A DNA stretch of 64,000 nucleotides from Nocardia sp. NBC_00403. GTDB taxonomy: Bacteria > Actinomycetota > Actinomycetes > Mycobacteriales > Mycobacteriaceae. Made by a program: the position numbers and the translations under genes. The notes beneath the pieces were generated by a model. That model did not search any database. It saw only the letters and a program-made list of their open reading frames with translations, and was not told the DNA's origin. Below are positions 1-8,587 of this stretch, in pieces (position 1 is the first letter of the stretch; each line of letters starts with the position of its first letter). The stretch covers positions 3,906,001-3,970,000 of the forward strand of contig NZ_CP107939.1 of assembly GCF_036046055.1 (NCBI RefSeq), in the 5' to 3' direction.

Positions 1-11
1 ACAGAACCTGA

Positions 12-131
12 TGTTGTTCCGCATCCTGCCGAACGGTTCAGCATGAGCTGCGCGAGCTGGTCGCCCGGTTCTATCCGAATGAGGGTGCCATCGAATCGGA
101 GCGATGGGCGGCGGCGCCGAGACTGAGGTGA
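12..131 (+). other. 3' end of an unrecognised coding region (partial)
   Basis: About 39 codons are open in this frame and end in TGA at 129-131. The last stretch reads HELRELVARFYPNEG and uses GC-ending codons, so it may be the tail of a gene entering from the left. The same DNA is also partly open in another frame (QNLMLFRILPNG near the very start), which would fit a frameshifted tail. I do not recognise the family. Confidence 0.22.
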
Positions 132-175
132 GAGTGGGATGTAGTTGCTTCGCCCCTGTGCTGGCAGCTGGCAAG

Positions 176-191
176 TTGCACTTAAGTGCAA
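176..191. promoter_or_regulatory. 16-bp perfect palindrome upstream of the helicase gene
   Basis: TTGCACTTAAGTGCAA is a perfect dyad. It lies about 45 bp before the preferred helicase start, where an operator would be expected. The flanking pieces AAGTTGCACTT and TGCAAGTG both recur at 4022-4062, ahead of the toxin–antitoxin remnant. Inference: a shared transcription-factor site. Its presence argues against the far-upstream TTG (145) as the true helicase start. Confidence 0.45.
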
Positions 192-234
192 GTGCGGCAG
201 TGGTTTTCGCCATCAGTCGAGTAGGGGTGGGGTT

Positions 235-3200
235 GTGGGACGTGATGATCCACGGGTGAGTCGGCAAGCTCGGATTGTGCGCTATTGGCGTGCCGTCGAG
301 TACTTCACTCCGCAGAAGGTCGACGCGCCCAGCCGCGAAAACGACGTTGTGAACTTGCATCCCGGAGCCACGCTGCCCTGGCATGCGCGCCGCAGCACGC
401 CACAGGACAGGGTTTGGCGCTACACCGTCTACGCAGGTGTCTTCGGCATCAACCGGGTGCGTGAGGTGCTCGACACAGTACTGGCACCTGACGATGAACC
501 TTCCGATCCAGGTGGTCGAAAAGAGGGTGAGACCGCCCTGGTGAGCCTGACCCTCGACGACACCGGTCGGCTCTACAAGTCGAGCGTGACACTGTCATCG
601 TGCGCCTGGGCAGTCGGCCGGACGGTTGGCACCCCAGGACCGGGTGCCGATGACTGGCTCGATGGTTTCGCCGACCAGCAAGCCCGAATGCTGCGGGTCC
701 TGTTCGACATCGGTGACGGTCGTATTCCTATCGAGGACGGCGAAGTTCGATCTCGCGGCGCGCGGGCCGTGCGATTGGTCGCGGGTGTCGCTGCCCGGAT
801 CGCGATCGATGCGGGTATCGGTGGGCTCGCTTCGCTTCCTGGACTCGTGGGTTCGGTGATCGAGTCCCGGTTCGGTGAAACAGTGTCGGCGGTGGCGGAA
901 TCAGTGACCGACGCGATGACCGATGACGCCATCGGGGCGCTCGAGGGCCGCCGTGACGGGGCAGACGACGAATCTGGCGAGACGGCGGCCGCCGAGAAGT
1001 CAACCGGTGAATCACTGGGCACAAAAGTGCTCGAGCTCGATGACCTGGCCGCCATCGCGCGGTGGGTCTCCGAGGAGCTGGGTGTCGACGAGGTACTCGA
1101 GCCGTCACGAATCTGGGTGAAGTGCTTCACCGTGCCACAGCGTCGGGCCGACGAGGTGTCCGGCGACGAACTGCTCAACAGCTTCTACGTCGGTGATCTC
1201 GAACGTGTCGCTCGTGAGCTGGACAGCGGTAACGTCGGCGCCGCGCTGTCGCGATACCTCACCGAGGACGAATCGACGGCAGCGTCGGGCCGGGTCGATG
1301 TGCGCCGGGATCCGTCGGTGTTGTTGCGCGCGGTACACCCGCAGAAGATGCCGTTGGGTCGCTGGCCGGAGAAGCCGACGCGTCCGCTGGCGCTGAGTCA
1401 GCAGTTCGCCATCAACACGATCATTGATGAACTCGCCGATCCGCATGCTCGTGGTATACACGCCGTGAATGGACCACCGGGCACTGGAAAGACGACGATG
1501 CTTCGCGATCTGATCGCCTCGATCATCGTCGACAGGGCCACGGTGCTGTCTGAGCTGTCTCGTCCGCGCGCCGCCTTCGGTGAGCAACAACTTCGATGGG
1601 AAGACGACGAGGGATGGACGCGGAAACTGACTCCGCTGGCAGACGAACTGACCGGTTTCGAGATCGTCTTTGCCTCCTCTAACAACGGCGCCGTCGAGAA
1701 CATCACCTTGGAAGTTCCGTCCGTGGGATCGATCGATCGCGTGGCGTTTCCCGACGCTGAGTATTTCGCGGGCCCGGCGACGTATCTCGCCGAGGTTCCG
1801 TGCTGGGGCGCGATTGCCGCCCGGCTCGGCAAGCGCGCTAATCGCAGGGACTTCGCGCAGCGGTTCTGGTGGGGACCCAGGTCCGCAGGCGACGCCACTG
1901 ACGATCAGGCAGAAGTCGGAATCGACTCGATTCTTCGCGATCTGCAGGAGGTAGCGCCCGACGAGCGTGCCCGGTCATGGCGAGATGCTGTGCAGCGCTT
2001 CCGCGCTGCCGTCGAGCGGGTCGATGCCATGGCGACCGCCCGCGCTGCTGTTGCGGATTGTCTCGCCCTGACCAGTGGGCCCGATCCGGAGCTGGACGCG
2101 CTGCGCCGTCAACTGCTCGGCGCCGATGGTCGGGAGCGGGAGCTGCGCGCACACCGCGAGCAGGTAGTGGAAGTGTTGACTCGAGCGCGGTCTGCCGCAC
2201 AGCGCGGCAGTAACGAGGTAGCGGCCGTCGAGGTCGCCCTCGCCGCCGCGCGCGACGCCGTAGCTCGAGCCGACCATGCCCTTGCACGCGCCGAGGCGGC
2301 TTTCCATGCTCAAGGCGCTACTCGCCCCGGCTGGTGGCGGCGGTTCTTCTCACGAGGCGCTGACCGTGACTGGGCCGATGCCGTGGCGCCGTACGCCGCG
2401 GTGGTCGAGGAGTGCGCGGGGCAAGTGCGCCGCGCCGACGAATCCCGCGAGCAATGCGATGCGGAACTGCGGGTGGCTCTTTCCCGGCGGATAGACCTCG
2501 ATCGAGCGGTGATCGCCGCACAGGGTCAGCTGGGCGCCTGTGATCGAGAACGATCGTCGGCGCAGCTGTCCACTCAGGCGGCTCAGCGTGCGATAGCCCG
2601 CCGTGAGGCCGAAATAGAGCGTGCGCGTGCGCAACTCGACCAAGCGCGGCGCGATTGGCCGGCGACTGTGCCTGGACCGGAGTGGGACGCACCGCTCGAT
2701 GACCGTGCGGCAATGGAAGCACGGGAACGGTCGGCCCCCTGGATGGACGAGGAGTTCGCTACGGCGCGTTCCGAGGTCCTGGTCGCGGCCCTCGACTTGC
2801 ACTACGCGATGTTGGCCGCCGAACCGAAATTGGCTTGGGACAATCTCCGCGCCGCAATCGATGTGGTATCCGGAGATTCTCCCGTGAGCCTCCCGGAATC
2901 CACGGTGCTGGCCGCGTGGCAGATGCTGTTCTTCGTCGTCCCCGCGTTGTCGACCACTTTCGCCTCGCTGCCGACGATGTTCGCCGGGCTCGGTCGCGAA
3001 AGCTTGGGTTGGTTGTGTATCGACGAAGCCGGGCAGGCCACTCCGCAAGCTGCGGTCGGAGCGCTGTGGCGCAGTCGACGGGCGGTTGTTGTCGGCGACC
3101 CGCGTCAACTCGAACCTGTGGTGAGTTTGCCGTGGCAAGGCCAGCGCCGCCTCGCCCACACCTTCGATGTCGATGTCCGCTGGGCGCCGCAGCGTGCATC

Positions 3201-3969
3201 TGTGCAGGCGGTCGCCGACCGTGTGACAAAGTTCGGCACGTGGTTGCCTGATCTGGATTCGCTCGACCAGATCTGGGTGGGCTCGCCGCTGCGTGTCCAC
3301 CGCCGCTGTGACCGCTTGATGTTCGAGGTCAGCAACGCAATCGCCTACGACCACATGATGGTGAACGGGGTCAGCGGCCGGTCTGCAGAATTCGAGTTGG
3401 GCAACCGCAACCTCTGGATAGATGTTCCAGCCATGGCCGACGGACCGAAGTGGAATCCGTTGGAGGGCAAGTATGTCCTGACGATCTTGCGGAGGATCCG
3501 GCAACGTCTTGCCGCGGCGATGGACCAGGAATCAGCGGAGTCGACACCGGAGTGGGCGAGCACGGACAAAACCCGAAACGACGAACTACGCCGCCGACTC
3601 GAGAACTCCGTGTTCATCGTCAGTCCGTTTCGTGATGTCGTGACTGGGCTGGCGAAACACTTGCGTGGCAAGGGCATGCCGATCTCGGGCACACGCCTGG
3701 GTACCGTGCATACCACCCAGGGCAAGGAAGCCGACATCGTGATCTTGGTTCTCGGCACCGCGACGGACGGCAAGCGCGCCCGTGACTGGGCTTCAGCTAC
3801 TCCGAACCTGCTCAACGTCGCGGTCACTCGTGCGCGCCGCCGCCTGGTCGTCGTGGGCGACTACGAGAACTGGGCGTCTTTGCGGAACTTCTCGGTGCTG
3901 GCACGTCATACGCGGCAGGGCGGGGAGTTGCATCGCTGGCAGCCCGGGGATGGCGCGGCGGATGCATAA
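235..3969 (+). CDS. Large SF1 (UPF1-like) AAA helicase/ATPase with central coiled coil
   Basis: A protein of about 1,244 residues with the superfamily 1 helicase motif set. Walker A GPPGTGKTT lies near residue 413, the Walker B-like IDEAGQ near 929, then VVGDPRQLEPV (motif III), GTVHTTQGKEADI (motif V) and NVAVTRARRRLVVVGD (motif VI) close to the C-terminus. Between motifs I and II, about residues 670-830, is a long Ala/Arg/Glu-rich stretch typical of a coiled-coil insertion. Expected activity is ATP-dependent nucleic-acid unwinding or remodelling. The frame is open from a TTG at 145, but GTG 235 follows a purine-rich AGGGGTGGGG, and starting there leaves the palindrome at 176-191 noncoding; GTG 256 is a further option. 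Proteins of this architecture are often found in mobile or defence-rich regions, as here, but no partner nuclease is adjacent, so the biological role is open. Confidence 0.85.
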   Translation: MGRDDPRVSRQARIVRYWRAVEYFTPQKVDAPSRENDVVNLHPGATLPWHARRSTPQDRVWRYTVYAGVFGINRVREVLDTVLAPDDEPSDPGGRKEGETALVSLTLDDTGRLYKSSVTLSSCAWAVGRTVGTPGPGADDWLDGFADQQARMLRVLFDIGDGRIPIEDGEVRSRGARAVRLVAGVAARIAIDAGIGGLASLPGLVGSVIESRFGETVSAVAESVTDAMTDDAIGALEGRRDGADDESGETAAAEKSTGESLGTKVLELDDLAAIARWVSEELGVDEVLEPSRIWVKCFTVPQRRADEVSGDELLNSFYVGDLERVARELDSGNVGAALSRYLTEDESTAASGRVDVRRDPSVLLRAVHPQKMPLGRWPEKPTRPLALSQQFAINTIIDELADPHARGIHAVNGPPGTGKTTMLRDLIASIIVDRATVLSELSRPRAAFGEQQLRWEDDEGWTRKLTPLADELTGFEIVFASSNNGAVENITLEVPSVGSIDRVAFPDAEYFAGPATYLAEVPCWGAIAARLGKRANRRDFAQRFWWGPRSAGDATDDQAEVGIDSILRDLQEVAPDERARSWRDAVQRFRAAVERVDAMATARAAVADCLALTSGPDPELDALRRQLLGADGRERELRAHREQVVEVLTRARSAAQRGSNEVAAVEVALAAARDAVARADHALARAEAAFHAQGATRPGWWRRFFSRGADRDWADAVAPYAAVVEECAGQVRRADESREQCDAELRVALSRRIDLDRAVIAAQGQLGACDRERSSAQLSTQAAQRAIARREAEIERARAQLDQARRDWPATVPGPEWDAPLDDRAAMEARERSAPWMDEEFATARSEVLVAALDLHYAMLAAEPKLAWDNLRAAIDVVSGDSPVSLPESTVLAAWQMLFFVVPALSTTFASLPTMFAGLGRESLGWLCIDEAGQATPQAAVGALWRSRRAVVVGDPRQLEPVVSLPWQGQRRLAHTFDVDVRWAPQRASVQAVADRVTKFGTWLPDLDSLDQIWVGSPLRVHRRCDRLMFEVSNAIAYDHMMVNGVSGRSAEFELGNRNLWIDVPAMADGPKWNPLEGKYVLTILRRIRQRLAAAMDQESAESTPEWASTDKTRNDELRRRLENSVFIVSPFRDVVTGLAKHLRGKGMPISGTRLGTVHTTQGKEADIVILVLGTATDGKRARDWASATPNLLNVAVTRARRRLVVVGDYENWASLRNFSVLARHTRQGGELHRWQPGDGAADA

Positions 3970-4024
3970 GCCAGGCTCGTGCGAATGATCGCGTGGAACG
4001 AACCAGGACGTCAGGGCCATAAGT

Positions 4025-4062
4025 TGCACTTGTGACCGAAAGATCGTTGTAGATGCAAGTGA
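4025..4062. promoter_or_regulatory. Split operator-like half-sites ahead of TA remnant
   Basis: TTGCACTT (4025-4032) and TGCAAGTG (4055-4062) are the two arms found fused in the palindromic region at 173-194, here separated by 22 bp. They sit about 60 bp before the antitoxin-like start at 4119, a reasonable place for autoregulation. The functional role is inferred only from the shared sequence and position. Confidence 0.35.
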
Positions 4063-4118
4063 AGCCCGCTGGGCTTGCTACATGTACCAGCTCCGCAACC
4101 GAATCGAAGGAGAGGGCC

Positions 4119-4654
4119 ATGGATCCGCTGCTGCGCGGTGATCGCGCGACAGTGTCGGTGACCACACGCGAGGTCGAGCAAGCCGCTAACGTTCGCGCAT
4201 TCCTGGGGAATGCCCAGCCGACGCTTTCTGTGCAGGCAGGTCACAGCCCCGAACCATCATCGAGACCTTCGGCGACCACAGCCAAATCGTCCGATAACCC
4301 ATCGATCGGGATCTTGCCTATCCCGACGTCTTGGACGCCCGTGTGCACAGCGCAGCCGTCCACGCGGAGGTGGACATCGTCCTGACGGCGAGCCGTGACG
4401 ACTTCGATTTCGATGGCAGCGATGACCTGACCTACGAGGTCTACAGCGCTGACGGCTTTTTCGAACTTGTCGACGACTCGAAGCCTGCGCTCGTTCGCGC
4501 GGTGGCGCAAGAGCAACTTGTCTACTGGGTTGAGCGCAAAGGCAAAGCACTGCCGGAAGCCCTGCGCACGGCAGGAGCCGACGGCTTCGTCGAACGTGTG
4601 CGGCGACACCTGCAGACGCTGGATGTGGGTCGGATCTTCGCCTCGAATCCATGA
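4119..4654 (+). pseudogene. Decayed toxin–antitoxin: antitoxin 5' end joined to PIN-domain toxin 3' end
   Basis: ATG 4119 has a strong GAAGGAGAG Shine–Dalgarno at 4106-4114 and begins MDPLLRGDRATVSV, resembling the N-terminus of excisionase-type antitoxins. That frame loses coding character after about 40 codons. From about 4250 a different frame reads TIIETFGDHSQIVR, hits TAA at 4295-4297, and continues as PDVLDARVHSAAVHAEVD, ending at 4654 with ERVRRHLQTL. The latter resembles the C-terminal half of PIN-domain toxins, with the acidic DDFDFDGSDD stretch and the EVYSADGFFELVDDS segment. I read this as an internal deletion plus a stop that fused the front of an antitoxin gene to the back of its toxin gene. 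The family assignments are from pattern memory and are moderate. Confidence 0.5.
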
Positions 4655-4820
4655 TTCGGGTGGGCTGACCAAGTAATCGTCTCGTTGGACACGTTGGCGA
4701 GATTGGCGGCGTCGGAGGCTGCTGCGCGCCGGTTGCGGCCGCGGCGCCTTCCTACATGTCGGTGCCCAACGGCATCATGGGAAACGGGAGCGAGACAACT
4801 CAGCCCAGCGGGGAGTGGTT

Positions 4821-4997
4821 ATGAGAAATCAGTTCAGGGCGGCATGTGCGATGTGTGGTGCAACGCTCGAGGAAAGGGAAGGCACTGTGCTCACCCGCGG
4901 CCGGCGTTCCCCGTCCCCGGTCATTTGCGACCCCTACATGCCTGAGGTCTACGAAATGGAAAGGGAAGCCCGGGAACAGGAGGGCGATCGCGGCTGA
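4821..4997 (+). CDS. Small hypothetical protein with CxxC motif
   Basis: A 58-residue ORF beginning MRNQFRAACAMCGATLEE. ATG 4821 follows GGGGAG at 4809-4814. It contains CAMCG and a later ICDPY, which could form half of a zinc ribbon, and ends in a charged Glu/Arg helix. I do not recognise the family. It is short, but the ribosome-binding site and codon pattern favour it over the overlapping frames. Confidence 0.4.
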   Translation: MRNQFRAACAMCGATLEEREGTVLTRGRRSPSPVICDPYMPEVYEMEREAREQEGDRG

Positions 4998-5144
4998 TCC
5001 AATATCGACAGCCGTGTTCGCACACGTTGTTTGCGACGCTTCTTCACGCCGGTGACCAGCTCGGCGGGTACGCTCACGTCGCGGCGGTGGCTGCACAGAT
5101 ACAGCAGGTGAAACCCAATACGGATCGGGACACTATACGTGGTG

Positions 5145-6014
5145 TTACCAGCGCCGCGAGCGCAACCGGGCGACAGCTCTGTGCGCCCAGCGTTGGCGGC
5201 GCCGAAAAGATGCGCGTTCCGACTGTTGGTACCTGCGTACAGATCGTGGATTCATCGTTCGTACCCAGAGCGGTCGTCCAACGATGATTCTCTGAGATAG
5301 AGCCATTTCTCCGCTCAGCGCCATACGCTGATCATCACTGAGTGTAATATCAATGAATACTTCGATCATATACTCGCATTCATCGGCGCGCCCGAGTGTG
5401 AAATGTCGCGACTCGGGTCGCCCTTCATGGATTCGGTCGTCGAGCTCTGTCGATCCTTGATAAAGCGCAATTTTGAGTGCCTCAGTGGCGCAGTAGGCGC
5501 GGTCGTCCATTTCACCGGCAACCGCATTGCCGCGATTCTGCAACATCCTCACGATCAGATCGGCTGACGAGGATGTCCATCCGAGCGACGAATGTGCACC
5601 GTCCGAAATGAATCCGTCGAGTCCGTCAACACTTCCGAACATGCAGACGTCGACTCGCGTTCCGGTATATGACCGTGTTCTCGTGTACAAAACAACGCCT
5701 TGGTTAATCGCTCCGGGTACGACGAAGTCCGCGAACTCCACTCTCCCGGCGCCATACGCAAGCAACTCGGACACCTCGCCCTGCGTAATTGAAGCAGGGC
5801 GGAGGCGCTCAAATATACTACGCACCTCTCGAAGCTTATTCCGAGTCACGACGGGCGACGGATCAATCGTCAATGAAGCAACCTTAGTAATGCCGGCTGC
5901 GTAGGCTATCTGTCGGCGGTCGTCCAGTTGCACGCCGTTGTGTTCGGCATGGCTGGCGATGGCCCGATCGGACCAGTAAAGGAACCTGCCAATATCGGCG
6001 CGCCTGAATTTCAT
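5145..6014 (-). CDS. Hypothetical protein, possibly SAVMC3_10250/DUF7019-like
   Basis: A 289-residue protein starting MKFRRADIGRFLYWSD, with GAAGGAG 7 nt before the ATG. The middle has an alternating hydrophobic and Gly-rich region (FADFVVPGAINQGVVLYTR, then MFGSVDGLDGFISDG) and a Trp-containing GWTSSSADLI segment, followed by an Ala/Leu helix. The pattern is reminiscent of the actinobacterial SAVMC3_10250-type proteins, whose function is unknown; this is weak recall, not a demonstrated match. The C-terminus is very Arg-rich. GC content is visibly lower than the surrounding chromosome, consistent with acquisition. The neighbours are decayed accessory genes. Confidence 0.55.
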   Translation of the reverse strand: MKFRRADIGRFLYWSDRAIASHAEHNGVQLDDRRQIAYAAGITKVASLTIDPSPVVTRNKLREVRSIFERLRPASITQGEVSELLAYGAGRVEFADFVVPGAINQGVVLYTRTRSYTGTRVDVCMFGSVDGLDGFISDGAHSSLGWTSSSADLIVRMLQNRGNAVAGEMDDRAYCATEALKIALYQGSTELDDRIHEGRPESRHFTLGRADECEYMIEVFIDITLSDDQRMALSGEMALSQRIIVGRPLWVRTMNPRSVRRYQQSERASFRRRQRWAHRAVARLRSRRW

Positions 6015-6219
6015 TGGGCTCCTTCATCGCGGATCGCAAAGGTCAAGGGGCATAGCGGGTAACTGGAGGCGACAGCCGTACCAGGCACCATGACGCCGGT
6101 GGGTGTCGCTGGAGGGTGTTCGTTGCAACTCATGGTGCGAAGGTATCGGGTGGGTCTGACATGTTGCAGCACAGGCGCTTCCGCGGTTCCCGGGCGTTCA
6201 CGATCAGACGCACTTGGGG

Positions 6220-7107
6220 CTAATCGAAACGGAAGCCGAACAACCCGCCCGTATCTGTCTCGTCGGTCAGTCGCTGGTCGAGAATGTAGGGCCCGGCGTC
6301 GAACGCTCCGTCGCTCTGCGCTTCGACGCTGTCGAGGAAGTCTGAGTTGAGCGCCACGATGTATTGGAATCCGTGTTCGTCGGCGAGCCGGGCTCCGATG
6401 TTCAGACAGGATGCCACCTGACGTGAGTCGATCGCATCGAATAAGTGGCTGTCGTGGACGAGGATTCGCGGTCCTCGTCCGGCCTTGATCGCGGCGAGCG
6501 TGCAGACGAGGTCGAGCATGAATGTCTCGACGCTTCGCACCCCGGAGTTCGCGTCACCTGAGATTCGAGGCTCGACCTTGAGAATCCCTTTCGACGATGG
6601 TGCGATATACAGCGAAGCTTCGCGATCCGAGTAGATCTCCGCGCCCAGTTCGTTGAACAGCGAGATCGATTCATCTAGCTGATCTGCTCGTTCCTGAGTT
6701 TCGGCCCGTACCGCAGCCACCAGCTCAGCTGTCTTGATCTTGATGGTGTCGTTGATCGAGCTGATCGATTGGGCCGCGTCGAGACGGCGTTCGATATCGG
6801 CGTCGTCGGCTTCGAGCGTGGCAAGGTCGCGTTGCGCGCTGAGGAAAGTGTCGAGCGCGACGGTTTCGCGAAGCAGACGAATCACCTGGGCGCGCCGGTC
6901 GTCCAATTCGTGACGCTCGCGATCGATGGCTTCCAGACGAGATCGGGTTGACTCTAGTTCCTGTTGCAGAAACATCCGTCGGTTCCGGACCACCGATTCG
7001 TGGAAGGCGGCGACCTCTGAATAGTGATGCGTTACCGAGTCCGGCAGCACAAGACCGATCTCGGCGTAGACCCGTTTGACCTTCTCGGTCAGCTCGCTCT
7101 TTGCTAT
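6220..7107 (-). pseudogene. 5'-truncated DUF2326 (ABC-three-component type ATPase) gene
   Basis: The frame is open from 7107 and runs to a stop at 6220. It begins ELTEKVKRVYAEIGLVLPDS and continues with FHESVVRNRRMFLQQELE, a coiled coil (about residues 30-130), then DLVCTLAAIKAGRGPRILVHDSHLFD and ARLADEHGFQYIVALNSD. This is the C-terminal half of DUF2326 proteins, the SMC/RecN-like ATPases of ABC-three-component systems, which are normally about twice this length with a Walker A at the N-terminus. No Walker A region remains: a stop lies at 7108-7110 and the next DNA belongs to an unrelated small gene. The ATPase half has been deleted, so the product should be inactive. Confidence 0.65.
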
Positions 7108-7235
7108 TCACTTCCGCGCCGCTTGCGCTTGGGCTTACGCTGCGATACCCGCAGCGGCCAGCACAGCGCCCACACCAACACCGCCAACGGCACACCAGCC
7201 GCCAGCACCAGCCCGGCCGTGCTCCAACTCATCAT
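7104..7235 (-). CDS. Small single-pass membrane protein
   Basis: A 43-residue protein starting MMSWSTAGLVLAAG with one hydrophobic segment (about residues 6-27, ending LAVLVWALCWPL) and a strongly basic tail (QRKPKRKRRGSE). Its start overlaps the stop of the upstream resolvase-like ORF as ATGA, implying translational coupling. The predicted topology is N-out/C-in by the positive-inside rule. I do not recognise the family; short membrane proteins of this kind follow small hypothetical genes in many Nocardia regions, and the function is unknown. Confidence 0.5.
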   Translation of the reverse strand: MMSWSTAGLVLAAGVPLAVLVWALCWPLRVSQRKPKRKRRGSE

Positions 7236-7543
7236 CCCCGCCTTTCCGACGAGAACGCGGTCCACCGAGCGCAAGACATTCGCGGAGCAACAGTTTCGAC
7301 GTCCGCGACACACATCACCGCATGCAACATCAGCGCGTCCAGATGCAGCGGCGACGGCATGATCACCGCATCCACATCCGCACCCCGAACCTGGTCGACC
7401 AGCGGCACCAGCGTGATCTCCGGCGGCCACACCAGTGCGTAGCCGAGCCGCCGTGCCAGCCGCCGCACCTGCGCGGCATCCCATTCCGGCATTTCGGTGA
7501 CCACCGGGTCCATCCAACCCAGCGCGGTCGGACGCGACCTCAT
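7232..7543 (-). CDS. Small resolvase-like hypothetical protein
   Basis: 103 residues starting MRSRPTALGWMDP. It is clearly related to the broken ORF at 11578-11910: PTALGW versus PTAIGY at the front, VRRLARRLGYALV versus MRSLAKRYGYDLA in the middle, and DVETVAPRMSCAR versus DVITVDDENTYAR at the end. The N-terminal pattern resembles serine-recombinase N-domains, but the catalytic Ser region and the DNA-binding domain are absent, so recombination is not expected. It forms a two-gene unit with the small membrane protein through an ATGA overlap. Role unknown. Confidence 0.6.
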   Translation of the reverse strand: MRSRPTALGWMDPVVTEMPEWDAAQVRRLARRLGYALVWPPEITLVPLVDQVRGADVDAVIMPSPLHLDALMLHAVMCVADVETVAPRMSCARWTAFSSERRG

Positions 7544-7744
7544 CGCTGCCTTGCATCGCGGGATGCGGCCGTCGGTGTAAGCCGCGCGGCGAGTGCCACG
7601 GCATCACCGCTCGATATCGCTGCTCCCACAACATCTTCGCGCGCTCGGCGCGCTCATCGACTCGACCCTCATCCTCAAGCACCGCACACAGTTACCAAAT
7701 GCCCCAACATAACCCGACAACAGGTAAGGATGTCATGAGCAAAG

Positions 7745-8035
7745 ATGGGTAGAGATGTCCTGCTACACCACACATCAGCCATCCTCGAGCAGCACTATCA
7801 GATCGTCGAGGATATCTAAAGCCTCCACCGCGCAATCGACCAGAAGTACGTCGAGCAGGATCAAGAATTCGCCGCTCGCTACAACGAGTTGAAGGCGAAT
7901 GTAGAGCCCAGCAAGATCGGTACCCCGAACCAACCTGGGCGTGATTTCGCCCCCGGACATCGGTGCCTCGAAATGAGTGATTCGAATCATCCAGGGGCTC
8001 GCCGGCCGGCGGGATCAAATCGCTCTTCTGATTAG
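7745..8035 (+). pseudogene. Gene fragment interrupted by in-frame TAA
   Basis: In one forward frame codons have strong GC3 bias and read ILEQHYQIVEDI, then TAA at 7817-7819, then LHRAIDQKYVEQDQEFAARY and NELKANVEPSKIGT before a stop at 8033-8035. The helix-like, charged composition on both sides of the stop suggests a former gene. An overlapping reverse ORF (7775-7990) is less convincing because it is extremely Leu/Val-rich, as expected of a shadow. The family is not recognised. Confidence 0.3.
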
Positions 8036-8288
8036 CCCTCGGGGACTAAAACCGCTATGAACGCTTTGCGCGGGGTCCCACTTGGTCTGCCCACCGTCGA
8101 CGGAATCGTAGTCGGTTCGTTCTTGCCAGCAGTTCGAGGAGCGGTTGCCGGGGCGCTGCCGCACTGGACGAACGGCTGAACACGGCGCTTGGTATACCGT
8201 GATCTGAGTGCGCCGACCGGCTTCCGTGAGCGACACTGCGATCAGCCGCAGGCCAAGCGCGGGCGGAATTGTGACGGGCAATCCTGTC

Positions 8289-8585
8289 TCAGGCCTCGGG
8301 CCCATCCTCGGCCCACCATGTATCAGATCGCATCTCTTCTGGGACCCGTGGATCTTCCGGACCATCAAGTTCTAGAGCGAAGATACGCTCGAACCACTCA
8401 CTGCGCAGGCTGGAGGGTAACCGTGCGCCACACCATGGACAGCAGTTCATCACAATACGGCTGTCCTGATCAGGAATGGCAATGTAGTATTCCCGAAATT
8501 TTGGATCATATCCGATAGGAATCGAATCATCGGCGAGCCAGGCATCCATTCCTTCGCAGGTATGGCGCAGCCGATTGGTTGACAA
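8289..8585 (-). CDS. DUF6980-like putative immunity protein
   Basis: 98 residues from a TTG start, 3 nt after the toxin stop codon. It contains the hallmark CCPWCG followed by ARLPSSLRSEWFE, and ends near SDTWW, matching my recollection of DUF6980 proteins; an early CEGM adds a further Cys. The position directly downstream of a secreted ribonuclease toxin, on the same strand and with no room for a separate promoter, makes immunity the likely role: binding and neutralising the toxin in the cytoplasm. It is not similar to the classical 84-residue colicin E3 immunity protein, so this would be a different immunity fold paired with an E3-type nuclease. The role is inferred. Confidence 0.7.
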   Translation of the reverse strand: MSTNRLRHTCEGMDAWLADDSIPIGYDPKFREYYIAIPDQDSRIVMNCCPWCGARLPSSLRSEWFERIFALELDGPEDPRVPEEMRSDTWWAEDGPEA

Positions 8586-8587
8586 TT

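Noticed and set aside
145..234. TTG 145 as the start of the helicase
   Set aside because: It would place a perfect 16-bp palindrome inside the coding sequence and the encoded residues look noncoding; GTG 235 has a better ribosome-binding site.
7775..7990. 71-codon Leu/Val-rich reverse ORF
   Set aside because: The complementary frame has stronger GC3 codon bias and protein-like sequence; the reverse composition is what a shadow would give.
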